From Linanthus parryae (Eukaryota > Streptophyta > Magnoliopsida > Ericales > Polemoniaceae): 64,000 nt of DNA. The DNA lies in contig JALGPY010000003.1 of the NCBI GenBank assembly GCA_023055425.1, forward strand, positions 23,929,001-23,993,000, given 5' to 3'. Numbering within the stretch: position 1 is the stretch's first letter; the number at the start of each line of letters is the position of its first letter. The notes under the pieces were generated by a model. It was not told where the DNA came from, ran no database searches, and was given only the letters and a program-made list of their open reading frames with translations. Shown piece by piece: positions 32,808 through 44,663 of the stretch. Position numbers and translations under genes: made by a program.

Positions 32808-35725
32808 TTAATCATCTTCCGCATCGATTTCTTCTTCGTAGGAGTCCACGGGAGGATTGGGACATGTAGTCATGTTGTGTCCAAGCTCCTTGCAATTACC
32901 GCACCGTCTGCGCTTGTCCTGCTTGGGTCCTTTTGGGTGTTTCGTGTCCGGTGGGTTCGGATTCTTCACGTGGCTGTAGGGATTATCTTCTTTCTTCACA
33001 ACTCCGTGGGTACCCTCTTCAGATTGAGTACACATTCTCGTCATAGTTCTGATTCCATCGGCCATGTGATCCTTCCAATACTTATAATTTGCAAAAGATC
33101 TACAACCCAAAGAGGTGTACAATGTCACCTGGCTCTTCATGGCACCCCGACGAGAAGCTTGGACGGCTGGGTCGTCACACGACTTCTGAATAGGCTCCTT
33201 CATCGAAGGCTCGGTTGCGTAGAATTTCTTATCCGTTTTTACCCACCTATCAGCAATTAAATTTGTAGGGATCCTATTAACACCCTTCTCTTTCAGAACA
33301 AGAATCATATGTTTGCAGATCATCTTCGATGTCTCAAACTTAAAGCAAGTTCAGCAAAGACCGCGATTAGATCGTGTACACTGAACAATTTGCTGCAGCA
33401 GTAGAGAAGATAATGTTAAAATGCGGGACAACAATAATCACATGAAAGATAACATTCATTTCAAAATTTATGTAGGAAACAATAGAGAATTACCATAAAC
33501 GAATAGATAACAATTTCAAAGGATTAGAAAACCCTTGTAAATACGCAGACATTTATTTGATATTTAGGCATCAAAAGTACTACGTGTGTACACTACACTA
33601 CAAACTAATATCAATTAGTACATGAAGGGAGAAATATGCGTACCACACTGTGCTTTATTTCACCTCTCATCACGTAGAATTGATCAACCTTTGATTCTTC
33701 AATGGGAATAACCTTCGTTACTCTGTAATCCTCTGCCATCTCAGCTTGATGCTTGAACTTGAGGAAGATATTATTTGTGAATACCTCAGCTGCATGCTCC
33801 TCTAGCTTCCTGAACCTCGTTGTACATATCGGGTCCGATTGGTCAGATTTAATGTGTTCCTCCCTCTCATTTTTTCGTAGCTTTCCTAACCCAGTCATTA
33901 AACCCCTGCAAAGGTCGACCAACTTATCCATATAGGACACAAAATCCTTGAAAAAACTGTTTACGCTCTCGCACCTCGAGGTTGTTGTTTGTCCGGCAAA
34001 GAAGAAGAATTTCAGGTATGTCTCTGCCCACATGTGCCTAGCCAAGTAGGTGACTTGGATCCAATGGTTATGAGAGAGGTCCCATCTTTCTACCATGGCC
34101 TGCCAATCTTCAAACCAAAAATTCTCGGGTTTCCTACTATGCATACATTTCTTAAAATCAGAAATGAATGCGGCACCCTTCTTCAGCTTTCCTTCAACAT
34201 TCCGACAAAGATGCCAAGAACACAAACGATGTTTTGCATGTGGGAAAGTTTTTTGAATGGCACTTTTCATGGCTAAATCACCATCCGCAATAACCGACAC
34301 GGGCATCTTATTCTCCATTGCCTCCATCAAACAACTCAAGACCCACTCATATGTTTCTTTTTTCTCGTCATGAACAACCGCAAAGGCAAAAACTGTATTT
34401 TGAAAGTGATTGTTCACCCCAGATAAAATTACTAAGGGTTTTCGATACATGTTTGCTTTGTATGTTGCATCGAAAATAAGTACATCCCCAAACCTTTTGT
34501 AATCTTCCTGTGATCTCCTGTCACACCAAAATAAACTTTGAAGTTCTTGGTTGCTCCCCAATATGAACCTAAAAAACAAAAATAATATACAGAAAGCATT
34601 ATTAAAGATATAGAAAATTTTTATAAAGGAACAGAACAATCTGATAGCATGGAAGAAAACATTCTTACAAAAGATAACAATTGTAAGCAAAAGATAGAAA
34701 TTCTAATGTGTGAACATAATATCAACAGTGTAGAAAACATTTTTAGAGTAATAGATAATACTCTTACCTTTTGAAAACACCATGATGGCTTTTTTTCAGA
34801 CTATCAATGAACTTCAGAGTCTGTTGGCCATCTCCTTCATTGGAATATAATTTGTCCAGAGAAGCCATTTTGTTATACATATCCTTCTGTGTGTAAGGGA
34901 CGTTGGCATAGCCTCCGGATTGTTTTACCATCAAAAGGAAGCCTTGACAGTACTTTATGCCCACCTCCTTCAATGATCTGATGTGTTCGATATCTGACTC
35001 GTTCACCTTTCTGTGAGACCGGTGCATGCTCCTGCACTGTGGATCAGAAAGTGTGTGAGAATGTACTGGTTGAAAATAATCCACTGTAAACGGCTCCGTA
35101 GGTGAAGTTCTTTTAATTCTTATTCGAGCTTTGCAGAGGCACCGAGTGTTTCTAGTATGCTCCCTCTTCCGATTTTCTTTGTATTTCCACTTATCAGATC
35201 GGACACCTTGTCGCGCACATATAAAGATCCTAGACTTTGTGAGCTCCTTCGTTTCCGGATCAAAATACCTTCTATTACACCTTCTTATCCCGAAACCCAG
35301 CATCAAGGCATAAAGGTTGTACCAGTCAAAAGCCTCAATCTCACTGGCAAAAGTCATTGCCTCCACCTGTTCCTTGGTGTATATTACTCCTGTAGGCAGG
35401 GAAGTTGTTATTTTTATCCAAGCAGTTAAAAAGATTAACAACAAGCTTACTACGTACCGGGTTTCAGATCACCATTTGGAGCAATGACAAAGGAGGCTCT
35501 TGTTTCATCATCCTCATATGGCTCTGTAAGAGAGAAATCGTATCCTTCATCGTCATCCATGGCTTCGAAATCGTATTCGTCTTCTTCATAATCATGAGGC
35601 AAAGAACACAAAGCTTTACCTTTGCCATAATAGCCACTTTCTCTAACTTCTCTCGAATTCATCTCGAAGTTTGTTTCTATCCTTCCCTGCTCACCATTAC
35701 AATTCAAATAAGAAGACTTCAACAA
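32808..35725 (-). pseudogene. FAR1-type MULE transposase, four exons, one in-frame TGA
   Basis: Proposed exons (minus): 35725-35458, 35389-34768, 34568-33644 and 33392-32808, all with GT...AG introns that keep the frame; about 800 codons. Exon 1 is acidic. Exon 2 holds a FAR1 DNA-binding domain (EAFDWYNLYALMLGFGIRR; RNTRCLCKARIRI). Exon 3 holds the MULE catalytic domain: FGDVLIFDATYKANMYRKPL (first Asp), MPVSVIADGDLAMKSAI (second Asp), HRLCSWHLCRNV and TTSRCESVNSFFKDF (Glu). Exon 4 opens with a SWIM finger whose first Cys position is a TGA (33351-33353), then KMICKHM, and ends with a knuckle CGNCKELGHNMTTC. Related host proteins FHY3/FAR1 derive from such transposases. Start could be the Met at MNSREVRESGYYG. 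Nearly intact, but truncated at the finger unless the stop is an error. Confidence 0.85.
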
Positions 35726-35767
35726 ACAAAAAATAGAATTGCCTCATTTGGAACATATTTTTAATGA

Positions 35768-36882
35768 TGGCAATGTGAATAAAATAAGAAGTTACTAAAC
35801 ATAGTACTAAACATCTGTAAAGGCAACTTCCTTTACATTTATTGTACCTAAAATAATAAATATTTCAACTACCAATCCATTAGTTATACTAGAGAGAAAT
35901 GTCTGAGGAGCAGATTACAATTGTAGACATGCAGTTAACAATTTCAAAGCCTCAGATTATACGAAACTTTATTGGAGTTAGGTGGTAGTTGTCCAAGAGG
36001 GCCTGATGAAATTCTGAACACATTAATTGAACTACCCCAACCATAACATTAATTTATCTTTCCCTAATAATGAAAGTTTTATTAACTCTCCTAGCTTCCC
36101 AAAGATTTGTTATTACTCTTTGCAACAAATGGACAATGTGAATAAAATAAAAAGTTTCTAAACATAGTACTAAACATCTGTAAAGGCAACTTCCTTTACA
36201 TTTACTGTACCTAAAATAATAAATATTTCAACTACCAATCCATTAGTTATACTAGAGAGAAATGTCTGAGGGGCAGATTACAATTGAAGACATGCAGATA
36301 ACAATTTCAAAGCCGCAGATTATACGAAACTTTATTGGAGTTAGGTGGTAGTTGTCCAAGAGGGCCTGATGAAATTCTGAACACATTAATTGAACTACCC
36401 CAACCATATCATTAATTTATCTTTCCCTAATAATGAAAGTTTTATTAACTCTCCTAGCTTCCCAAAGATTTGTTATTACTCTTTGCAACAAATGGACAAT
36501 GTGAATAAAATAAGAAGTTTCTAAACATAGTACTAAACATCTGTAAAGGCAACTTCCTTTACATTTACTGTACCTAAAATAATAAATATTTCAACTACCA
36601 ATCCATTAGTTATACTAGAGAGAAATGTCTGAGGGGCAGATTACAATTGTAGACATGCAGATAACAATTTCAAGGCCGCAGATTATACGAAACTTTATTG
36701 GAGTTAGGTGGTAGTTGTCCAAGAGGGCCTGATGAAATTCTGAACACATTAATTGAACTACCCCAACCATATCATTAATTTATCTTTCCCTAATAATGAA
36801 ATGTTTATTAACTCTCCTAGCTTCCCAAAGATTTGTTATTACTCTTTGCAACAAATGGACAATGTGAATAAAATAAAGTCAC
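35768..36882. repeat. Three 363-bp tandem repeats in the centre of the MULE
   Basis: Three nearly identical copies with a period of 363 bases; the landmark ATAGTACTAAACATCTG falls at 35801, 36164 and 36527. They differ at only a few percent of sites. They lie upstream of both divergent genes, so they could serve as a shared enhancer or spacer. Confidence 0.95.
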
Positions 36883-37097
36883 AAATAAAGTCACTCAACA
36901 TGCACGAGCCACATTTACCAAAACATCTCGAGCAATTAGTGGGGGAGAATCGATTTTCAGAGTTTTCGGGGTCAGTAAGAGGGAGTTGACCAAACTCAAC
37001 TCAATCAGGATTAACCCACACGAGTCGGGAAAGAAAATAAAATGTCCCCTCCTTGACCCACACGATGATTGAAATGAAGAAAAATTATAAAAACATG
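36879..37097. repeat. 219-bp direct repeat, copy 1
   Basis: Starts TCACAAATAAAGTCACTCAA and ends TATAAAAACATG; it recurs at 37953-38171 (offset 1074) with about six differences. It contains TCCTTGACCCACACGATGAT. It directly follows the 363-bp array. Confidence 0.93.
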
Positions 37098-37952
37098 GCT
37101 CAAACACAGACAACATTTCTAAGCTAGGAAGATAACAATGGTTCTAGGGTTTAGAAAATTGGAAAACAACTTCAAGAAAACAGACAACAATGTCAAAGAA
37201 ACGTTGGATCACATGCATTTTGCATGGGAGAGAGCCTGTTTTGTAGAATGAAAACATCACAGTGCCGTAATTTGAAACTATAATGGACTTGGAAAACCAA
37301 ATATATGACTTGATTATTAAGACTCAAATAGGTTGAGTAAAAATTAAAAGCACGTAGACATTCACGTTACAAAAATTTAGTTTTTATGGATTAATGCGAG
37401 CCCCATATGTTCTTTGTTGATTTATGTTCAACACTGAAGAAGAAATTCCAGCCAAGTAATATGAAAGGTGCCCTATATTGAATCTCAGAGAGCGTAAACA
37501 GTATCAGAGTGACAGACAACATTTTCTGACCTTTAGACAGCAATATCACGTTCACAGATATTATCATTTGAATTGAGCAAGTTCACAACGAATGTTGCCT
37601 TACTCGGTGTAATTTGACTCACACAATGTAGAGTTAGGATGTTATGATGTTTCTTTACGGCCCACTAATCTTTTGGGTAAAGAAGAACCCAGTTACATGA
37701 AATGATGAACGCACCCGTGGCACGATACCATCGTGTTGTTGAACACTCGTGGCGGGACGGAAGGAGAACCCTCGCGTCATTACACTTCATTGCAAAATTA
37801 CACAATATGACTCCTCAACACAACCACCAAAAAGCTCAAGGCACACCGTGATGTGCTACAACACAAGGCCTTGCGCCATGGAACAGTGTGTGATGGGGAC
37901 AGCGCCATTGTTCGTGTATCCTTCAAGTGTGTGACTCGGGAGCTTAATTTAA

Positions 37953-38171
37953 TCACAAATAAAGTCACTCAACATGCACGAGCCACATTTACCAAAACAT
38001 CTCGAGCAATTAGTGGGGGAGAATTGATTTTCAGAGTTTTCGGGGTCAGTAAGAGGGAGTTGACCAAACGCAAGTCAATCAGGATTAACCCACATGAGTC
38101 GGGAATGAAAATAAAATGTCCCCTCCTTGACCCACACGATGATTGAAATGAAGAAAAATTATAAAAACATG
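37953..38171. repeat. 219-bp direct repeat, copy 2
   Basis: Second copy of the 219-bp unit; it lies about 380 bases upstream of the protease gene start. The 855 bases between the two copies (37098-37952) have no supported ORF. Confidence 0.93.
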
Positions 38172-38553
38172 AAACAGATAAATTTGTAAACATGCTAGAC
38201 AATATTTGTTGTAGGGTTTATATATAAATGTACCTTATAACTGATAAAAATTATAAAGCTTGGGTAGGTTATGGTTGAAAAATTTTGAAATTCAAAATGT
38301 TCCTCTTTGTACCATCAAATCACCTGACAAAGTTTTCAAAAAAAATAACTGCACACGGTTTCCAAGATAGAAACCGACGGTAGATTAATTATTTCAAACT
38401 CTCTTTCCATTCACTCACTCTCTCTCTCTCTCTTCAATACCGTCTCTTCCCCTTCTCTCTCTCTCTCGCCATTACCGTATTCTCCCCTTCTCTCTTTTTT
38501 CTCTCTGTTTTGTTCTTTCTCTCTCTGTTTTCTCCTTTCTCTCTGTTCTCTCC
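38172..38553 (+). promoter_or_regulatory. Leader region of the protease gene, CT-rich
   Basis: From about 38400 to 38550 the sequence is dominated by CTCT runs, a common feature of plant 5' UTRs and promoters (Y-patch). It ends directly at the ATG at 38554. No clear TATA box could be assigned. Confidence 0.45.
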
Positions 38554-41500
38554 ATGGATCCGGAAGCAATTTCACCCACAAAGATGACCCAACAAGTGGT
38601 CGCCGATTTAAATAGCCTTCCAGATCTTACAGAGGAGTCCACGGTTGAGTCACAGAGTGTTCTTCCACCATTGATTGGAGCCAATCCGAATGGAGAACAC
38701 GAATCTGCCGGAGAAAGCAACAGTAAAGACACGGAAGAAATTCGTATGTCCATAGATTCTATTCTCAACCATACTGAATTAGATCTCAATTCTACCCAAG
38801 AAAATCAAGAAGAGACGGAAGAGAAAGAACACAGGGGAAAGGAAATCCAACATGCAGACACCGATGAACAAATTTCTGAAGAGAAAGAAGAAATTGGGGC
38901 TGAAATTACAGTAGAAGAGACTGAAGAGAAAGAAGAAAGGGGAGACGAAATTCCAGTACAAGTTTCTGAAGAGAAAGAAGAAAGGGGAGACGAAATTGCA
39001 GTAGAAGAGACTGAAGAGAAAGAAGAAAGGGGAAAGGAAATCCCAGTAGAAGTGACTGAAGATAAAGAAGAAAGGGGAAAGGAAATCCAACAAGAGGAAC
39101 AAGAAGTTGTTTTTGAAGAGGGTTTCCCAGTAGAAGAGACCCAAGAAGAGGGTTTTCCAAATCTGATGGAAAATACCCTAGAGGTAGTTCTGGATTTCCA
39201 ACATGCAGACATTGATGAACAAGAATTCGTTCAATCTAAGATTCCTGAAATTCCTGAAATTCCTGAAGAAATTCCTGAAGAAATTCTTCCTCTTGTCAAA
39301 ATCCAAGAAGTCGTTCAATCTATGGTTCCCTTACAGGTACAACATCCTCACGAAGTTGAAAACAAGGTCAGTATCTTCGAAAACAATTTTACCTTTATGG
39401 ATTTATTTTTGAAAGACAACTGCTTAGATTTATTTTGAACACGAATAGGTGAAGGATGCCAAAAAGACCAAACCAAAGAAAAAGCTTTCTTTCTCTCCAA
39501 AGGAAAAGATTTCTGAGTCAGAAACACGGCGTTCACCAAGAACCAAACCAGCACCACCAAGAACCAAACCAGCACCACCAAGACCACTCAAGAAGGGAAA
39601 GAAAAAGAATACTTCTAAAGCGAAGTCATCAAAGGATGTTGAGAAAGAGATAGTATATTCAGATGGATTTGCGCTGTACAAGTAAGTTAACAAATGCTTA
39701 CTTAGTTTACAAAAAATTACTTTAATGTTGTGATTGTTGTCTATCCCTCTGTTTGAATATTGAAATTGTTATCCAAATGTTTAAATTATTGCACTGCAAG
39801 GTTGTGATTGTTTTCTTCCCCTGAGATTGAATATTGAAATTGTTATCCGAATATTTAAACAATTAACTGCAAGTTTGTTATTGTTTTCTTCTCCTGAGTT
39901 TGAATATTGAAATTGTTATCCAAATATTAAAATAATTCACTGCAAGGCTGTGATTGTTTTCTTCCCCTGGGTTTGAATATTGAAATTGGTTTCCAAACCA
40001 CGTGTTAATGACCTCATATATGTTAATTAATTGTTTCAGGAAAGAGAACAAAAGCCTTTTCAACATTAAGAAAAATGAGAAGGTACCACACAAAATAGAG
40101 AGGCTGTTGTATGGAAACTTTGTCAACTTAACCGGACAAGCAAGAGAGTGGTATGAAAACAGAGCAATGGTGGCAAGTGATGAAGATTCAGATGGAGAAG
40201 ATGTGGATGTTCAGCAGTTTGTTTGTGAACCGAGATCAAAAAACAAAGTTGAAGAAAGAGATGAAGATGAGGTGGAAGAGGATGAAGAGGTGGAAGAAGA
40301 GGATGAAGATGATGAGCTTTCACATCATGGAAATGCCACAAGTGCCTTTATCAGATTTCAGTAAGTTGTTTTTTTTTGTTTCAATATTTTTTTTTTTAGT
40401 TTGAATTGTGTTTGACAATGTTTTCAAGGTCTCTATTATTTTGTACTAACAGGATAAAATTTATTTCTCTGTTTTCTTTTTGTTTTTGTAGAAATGTGAG
40501 GATGTATAGTTTGAAGAAGCAGAACCCTAATTTGAAGATGACGAGGGACTTCAAAGATGATATCTTGAGAGAGTGGAAGTCTATGACCTTGGATCAACAG
40601 CAGCCTTTTCTTCGTGGTGCTGCTGTAGAAAAGAAGAAGAAGGAAATGATGGAACAAATGGAGGAAGTCAAGGACAAGAAGAGGAAGAGGAAACAAGTTA
40701 AGGATAAAAAGAAGGTGAATGAGAGGAAAAAACTAAAAAACCCCCGCCGGTGTCAGAGCTACCTATCACTTCCGAAAATCAAGGATTTTTATCAAAAAAT
40801 GACCAAAGAGCAGCGAGCCTGGATGTATGAGGTGGGTCTTGGTGGTTTGGAGCATCTGCAAATCACAGGGACCCCTGAGGAATTCAACAAATTCATATAC
40901 AATGCTTTTGAAGTAGATGGATACTTGACGGCGCATGGCCGGTCGCTCAAGATCACCGATGAGATTGTCGGTTGGCTGCTCAGTATAAGTTGGGAAGGTG
41001 AGATTTTCAAACCTGAGCCAACTGATAAAGAGGCTCAGCTAATCGGCCAAAGTATCGGACTTGTGGAACCAGTTACGTCGGTTGAATCGTACATGAGGTG
41101 GTTTGCTGCTGAGGAGAATAGGGAGATTCTGACGGATGATTGGAAGCGCAGGGCGGTTGCGTTTGTTCTTGGATGTTTTGGAATGCCGCAAACTCGGCAA
41201 GGTGTTAGGTCCACACTAGCTCGCTATGTGGTGGATCTTGAGCACCTCAAAAAGGTGAACTGGGCTGCAACATGGCTTCATCACTTCCAAGAACAGCAAA
41301 CCAAGGTGCAGAAAGGGAAAAGCATCCGCGCCGGGGGATGTATTTTGATCCCAATGGTAAAGATTACTAAAACTGTTTTCAGATACTTATTAGTGTTGTT
41401 TACAAGCTTACTATTTACTTCCTTCACCTTACAATTGTTTTCAATGTTTATGTAGCTTCTGTATTTAGAGAAATTCTGCCCGAAGCTGCTGAAAAATCCT

Positions 41501-43720
41501 GATGGGTGTGAAAACCAGGATGCTAGTCCGAGGCTTAAATTTTGGACCACTGAACTTGTTGCAGAGAGATGGAAGTTTGTGCAACAAAACCAAGATGTAA
41601 GTAGATATCTACTGAAAATTTACAATTGTTCTCAATCTGTTGAAATAGTTAACTTTGAAGTAATTGAATGTTTCTGCTTTTGTTGGTTATATAGTTGAAG
41701 CTTAGGAGACTCGAGGAGCCTGTCAAGGAGGAAAAAATCTACGAGAAGTTTGTGCAACAAAACCCAGAACTTCAAACCAAAGATGTTGAAAAAATCTTTG
41801 AGAAACTTTTCGAAAAAATTTCCATGAAGCAGCTGGCGGCGGAATTGCACAGGTTGATCAAGTCTGAAGGAGAAAAGGAAGGTGAGGAAAAAAGAAATGT
41901 CGAGAAGGAGAAGGAGAAGGGGAAGGAGAAGGAGAAGGAGAAGGAGATGGGTAAGGATGAGGAGGGAGAGAGCGAGGAGGAAGAGAAAGAAGAAAAGTTT
42001 AAAACTCCCATTCAAAAGAGGAGAAAACTGGAGGAAGAGGAGGTCAACAGTCCCAGTGGGCAAACAAACCAAGACACACAGGTACGCAAACAAACATTTG
42101 TTTACTATTTCATTAAAGGTGTTCTGTAAACACTTACAAATGTTGTCTATGCTGTTATCATTTTAGGTGGCTTCAAATTTACCACCAAAGCCCTTTCTCG
42201 TGTCTGGTTCTCCGAAGCTACGGGGAATCTAGTGGGAAATGAATGGGGAAAGGCTCTTCACATTATCAGACGGTCTCCTCGGGGTCATGGTGGGGCCTTG
42301 AAGAAGAGGCCGTCAGCTGGATTTACCTACCTTCCCCAAATGCCCACCGGTGACGAGTGTTTTCTTCACTACTACCTCACTTACAAGTACGAGAGTGAAT
42401 ACAGCTTGCAGGACGCTAAAATTCCTAGCGAACTATATACGTAAGTTTTATTTAAGACACATTAGCGTTCAAGTAAAACTTAGATGTTTTAAAACATTAG
42501 TGATACTTATTTACATTTCATGCAGTGAGGAGGTGGTGAGAATAGGGAAGATGACTACTCTGTCAAGGGGAAGCTCGTGGCGACTCCGCCAAGGTGAATG
42601 GTTCGACAACGACGTAAGTATTTTGCTCTCGGTATTGAAGAATGTTATCAAACCCATGAAAAAGTTTTCTTGTGACTGTGAAGTCATAAAATTGACTTTT
42701 TAATCACTCAGGTCATTGATGGGTACCTCATGTATCTTCATGAAAAAGAGAAGAACCGGCCATACGAAGATAAAAAGAGGATCTGGTACCTGAGCTACGA
42801 GTATTCCGTAAGTTTCCCCCCTCTTCATTTTGATAATTTCATTATATTTAAACTTTTTTTTTCCATATGGTATAATGAGTTGTTATTCTCTTTCAGTTGG
42901 TGGGTAGAGAAAGACCTGGGCTGAAGTTGCACGATGTATTTTGTGGCGACTGGAGGGAAATGGGCTATGTAAGTGATTTCATTACAGTGGTGTTCTCTGT
43001 CTTTACAATTTCTTTCCAGAAATATAACTTTGTTATCTAGGAGGTCACTGATTTTTTTCACTCTAATTTGTTTTATCATAAAATTAGATTGCTGTGCCTT
43101 TGAATGTAAAGAACTCCCACTGGCTGATGATGGTCATCAGTTTTGTGGATTCGGAGATTTACATTCTAGACTCTCTGTCCGGGCATGGCTACAGAGAGGA
43201 ACACATTAAGGCCAAGGTCAGAAGCATGCACACTGTCCTCTCTCGTCACACTGAGTACACAGAAGACATTACCAAATGGTTAATTTGGTATATGAATGAT
43301 GATGTGCATCAACAGCCAAATGGGTAAAGTTTCTTAGGCTTTACAATTGTTTTCCCATAGTTTGACGTTTTTATTTCTCTCTTTACTCATGTTCTCCAGA
43401 CTAAACTTCACAGGTGTGATTGTGGTCCCTTCATGTGCTTCTTCATGACGCACCTCAAGGAGTTGGTTCCGAATCCTCGCAAAGATCTCAGAGTCAACAT
43501 GGACTATGTGAGAATCTGGATTGCAAATGAGATGGCGGATTCAATATACAACGCCCTTAATGAAGAGGTCCTTGACGGGGTGAAGGAGTTGAAGAAGAAG
43601 GAGGAACACCTCCGGGAATGGGCATTCTTGTATAGGAAAATTCCTTCAGCGACCTGGTCATCACCCAATTCCCTGAAGAGGAAGGCGGCAAAGGCGAAGA
43701 AGAAAACGGCAAAAGTATGA
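38554..43720 (+). CDS. Ulp1-type (C48) cysteine protease carried by the MULE, about 12 exons
   Basis: Proposed exons: 38554-39366, 39449-39681, 40040-40360, 40492-41356, 41456-41596, 41695-42081, 42167-42440, 42526-42613, 42712-42807, 42897-42968, 43088-43323, 43414-43720, all with GT...AG borders; about 1,276 residues. The N-terminus is acidic with a 15-residue repeat; then a Lys/Pro-rich basic part, an acidic run, a DUF1985-like globular part (exon 4) and a Lys/Glu coiled stretch (exon 6). The C-terminus is the protease: GEWFDNDVIDGYLMYL (substrate entry), NSHWLMMVISF (catalytic His), IYILDSLSG (Asp), HQQPNG then CDCGPFMCFF (Gln and nucleophilic Cys). In this family it cleaves SUMO-like conjugates. 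All active-site residues are present. The exon 6 to exon 7 junction does not keep frame (the real exon 7 frame starts at 42169), so either the splice site differs or there is a frameshift. Confidence 0.82.
38872..39090 (+). repeat. In-frame 45-bp coding repeat (Glu/Lys-rich)
   Basis: About five units of roughly 15 residues (EETEEKEERGDEIPV type) in exon 1 of the protease gene. The unit length keeps the frame; repeat number probably varies between element copies. Confidence 0.9.
39726..40000. repeat. 73-bp tandem repeat in intron 2 of the protease gene
   Basis: Four copies; TGAATATTGAAATTG falls at 39754, 39828, 39901 and 39974. Each contains GTTATCC or a variant, close to the subterminal TGTTATCT motif. 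Confidence 0.93.
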
Positions 43721-44212
43721 ATCTAATTATTTGTTGTCATGTCTGAAACAATGTTTGATTTGTTATGTTTGTTTGAACATTTGTAGTATTCTGGTTTGAT
43801 GGGGAGGTTATGATCATTTTGATTGTTGTGTTTTGTTGATCTTTTTATCAGAAATTTTTATCTTCTAGAACTTTTGGTTATGTAACAATTTTTATCTGGG
43901 CATTTATAGCCTTCTAACTCTCAACTACCAGTTCTCATTGAGTGAAAGACCAAGGAGCCCATCTACCCACATTAAATTCATAAATGCATATTGTGTAGCT
44001 AACAAATATTTTCCTTACTTTTACAATTGTTATCTCTGTTGGCTGAGAATGCTATCTGGACATTTATTGCCAACTAACTCCCAACCACCAAGTTTCTTCT
44101 TTTATTTCTAGCTCACCAACCACTTCAAATACATACACCTACCCATTCACTCCCATTCAGAGATTATTTTCTTCTCTCACCCTTACCTCTTCTATTCTTC
44201 CTTCCCTCAACA
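43721..44212. other. 3' flank of the protease gene
   Basis: AT-rich, non-coding, with TGTTATCT at 44028-44035. It is probably the 3' UTR of the protease gene and leader of the small ORF that follows. Confidence 0.4.
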
Positions 44213-44530
44213 ATGTCTCAACATAGTTTCAACTCTACAACCACACAACACAACACTCCCACTAAAGCTCAAGCCTACACCATAACAAGCAAGTTATGGT
44301 GTAGGCTTGAGCTTTGTTATTGTAGCCGTAACCCGCTTATTCGAACCGCACATACGCCGAAAACGATGGACGCAACTTGAACAAAAGGTATAGGTCGTCA
44401 ATGCAAGTATATATGCTGGGAAGACGAGTTTCTCAACACGTGTTTTCCTCAAGAACTCCCAAAACGGCAGGAGATAGTAACTACAATCCGTAAGAGACTG
44501 GAAAAAGGCGAGCGGGTTTCGAAAACTTAA
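44213..44530 (+). pseudogene. GRF-type zinc-finger ORF remnant
   Basis: An ATG opens MSQHSFNSTTTQHNTPTKAQ, a style of N-terminus seen in small plant GRF-zinc-finger ORFs. It continues LCYCSRNPLIRTAHTPK, the first half of a GRF finger, and after an in-frame TGA (44378-44380) CKYICWEDEF, which fits its C-x-x-W-x-D-E end. The central NDGRNLNKRY-type segment is in another frame, so frame changes are likely. A perfect 23-bp inverted repeat (44264-44315) lies in its 5' half and probably distorts the N-terminal coding part. GRF fingers bind nucleic acid. The family call rests on short motifs. Confidence 0.45.
44264..44315. repeat. Perfect hairpin, 23-bp arms and 6-base loop
   Basis: AAAGCTCAAGCCTACACCAT and three more bases (44264-44286) pair exactly with 44293-44315 across AAGCAA. 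It lies inside the GRF-like ORF near the right end of the MULE. Confidence 0.95.
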
Positions 44531-44663
44531 CTATACCTATGTGAAATTATTCTGTTTAGGCCATTTAGTCATTTGTATCGTATTAATTTCATATTAAGCT
44601 CACTTCTGCTGATCGTTGAATTTAACTTTGATTATTTGGTTTCACTGATCTTTTATCAATGAT

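Noticed and set aside
33351..33353. TGA at a Cys position as a selenocysteine codon
   Set aside because: Land plants lack the selenocysteine insertion machinery, and no SECIS-like structure was sought or expected. A point mutation or sequencing error is simpler.
35768..36882. CRISPR-like array
   Set aside because: Units are 363 bp and contiguous without variable spacers, in a plant nuclear context; it is an ordinary tandem repeat.
38779..39212. Long Phe/Ser-rich minus-strand ORFs opposite exon 1 of the protease gene
   Set aside because: They are shadows of the Glu/Lys repeat on the plus strand.
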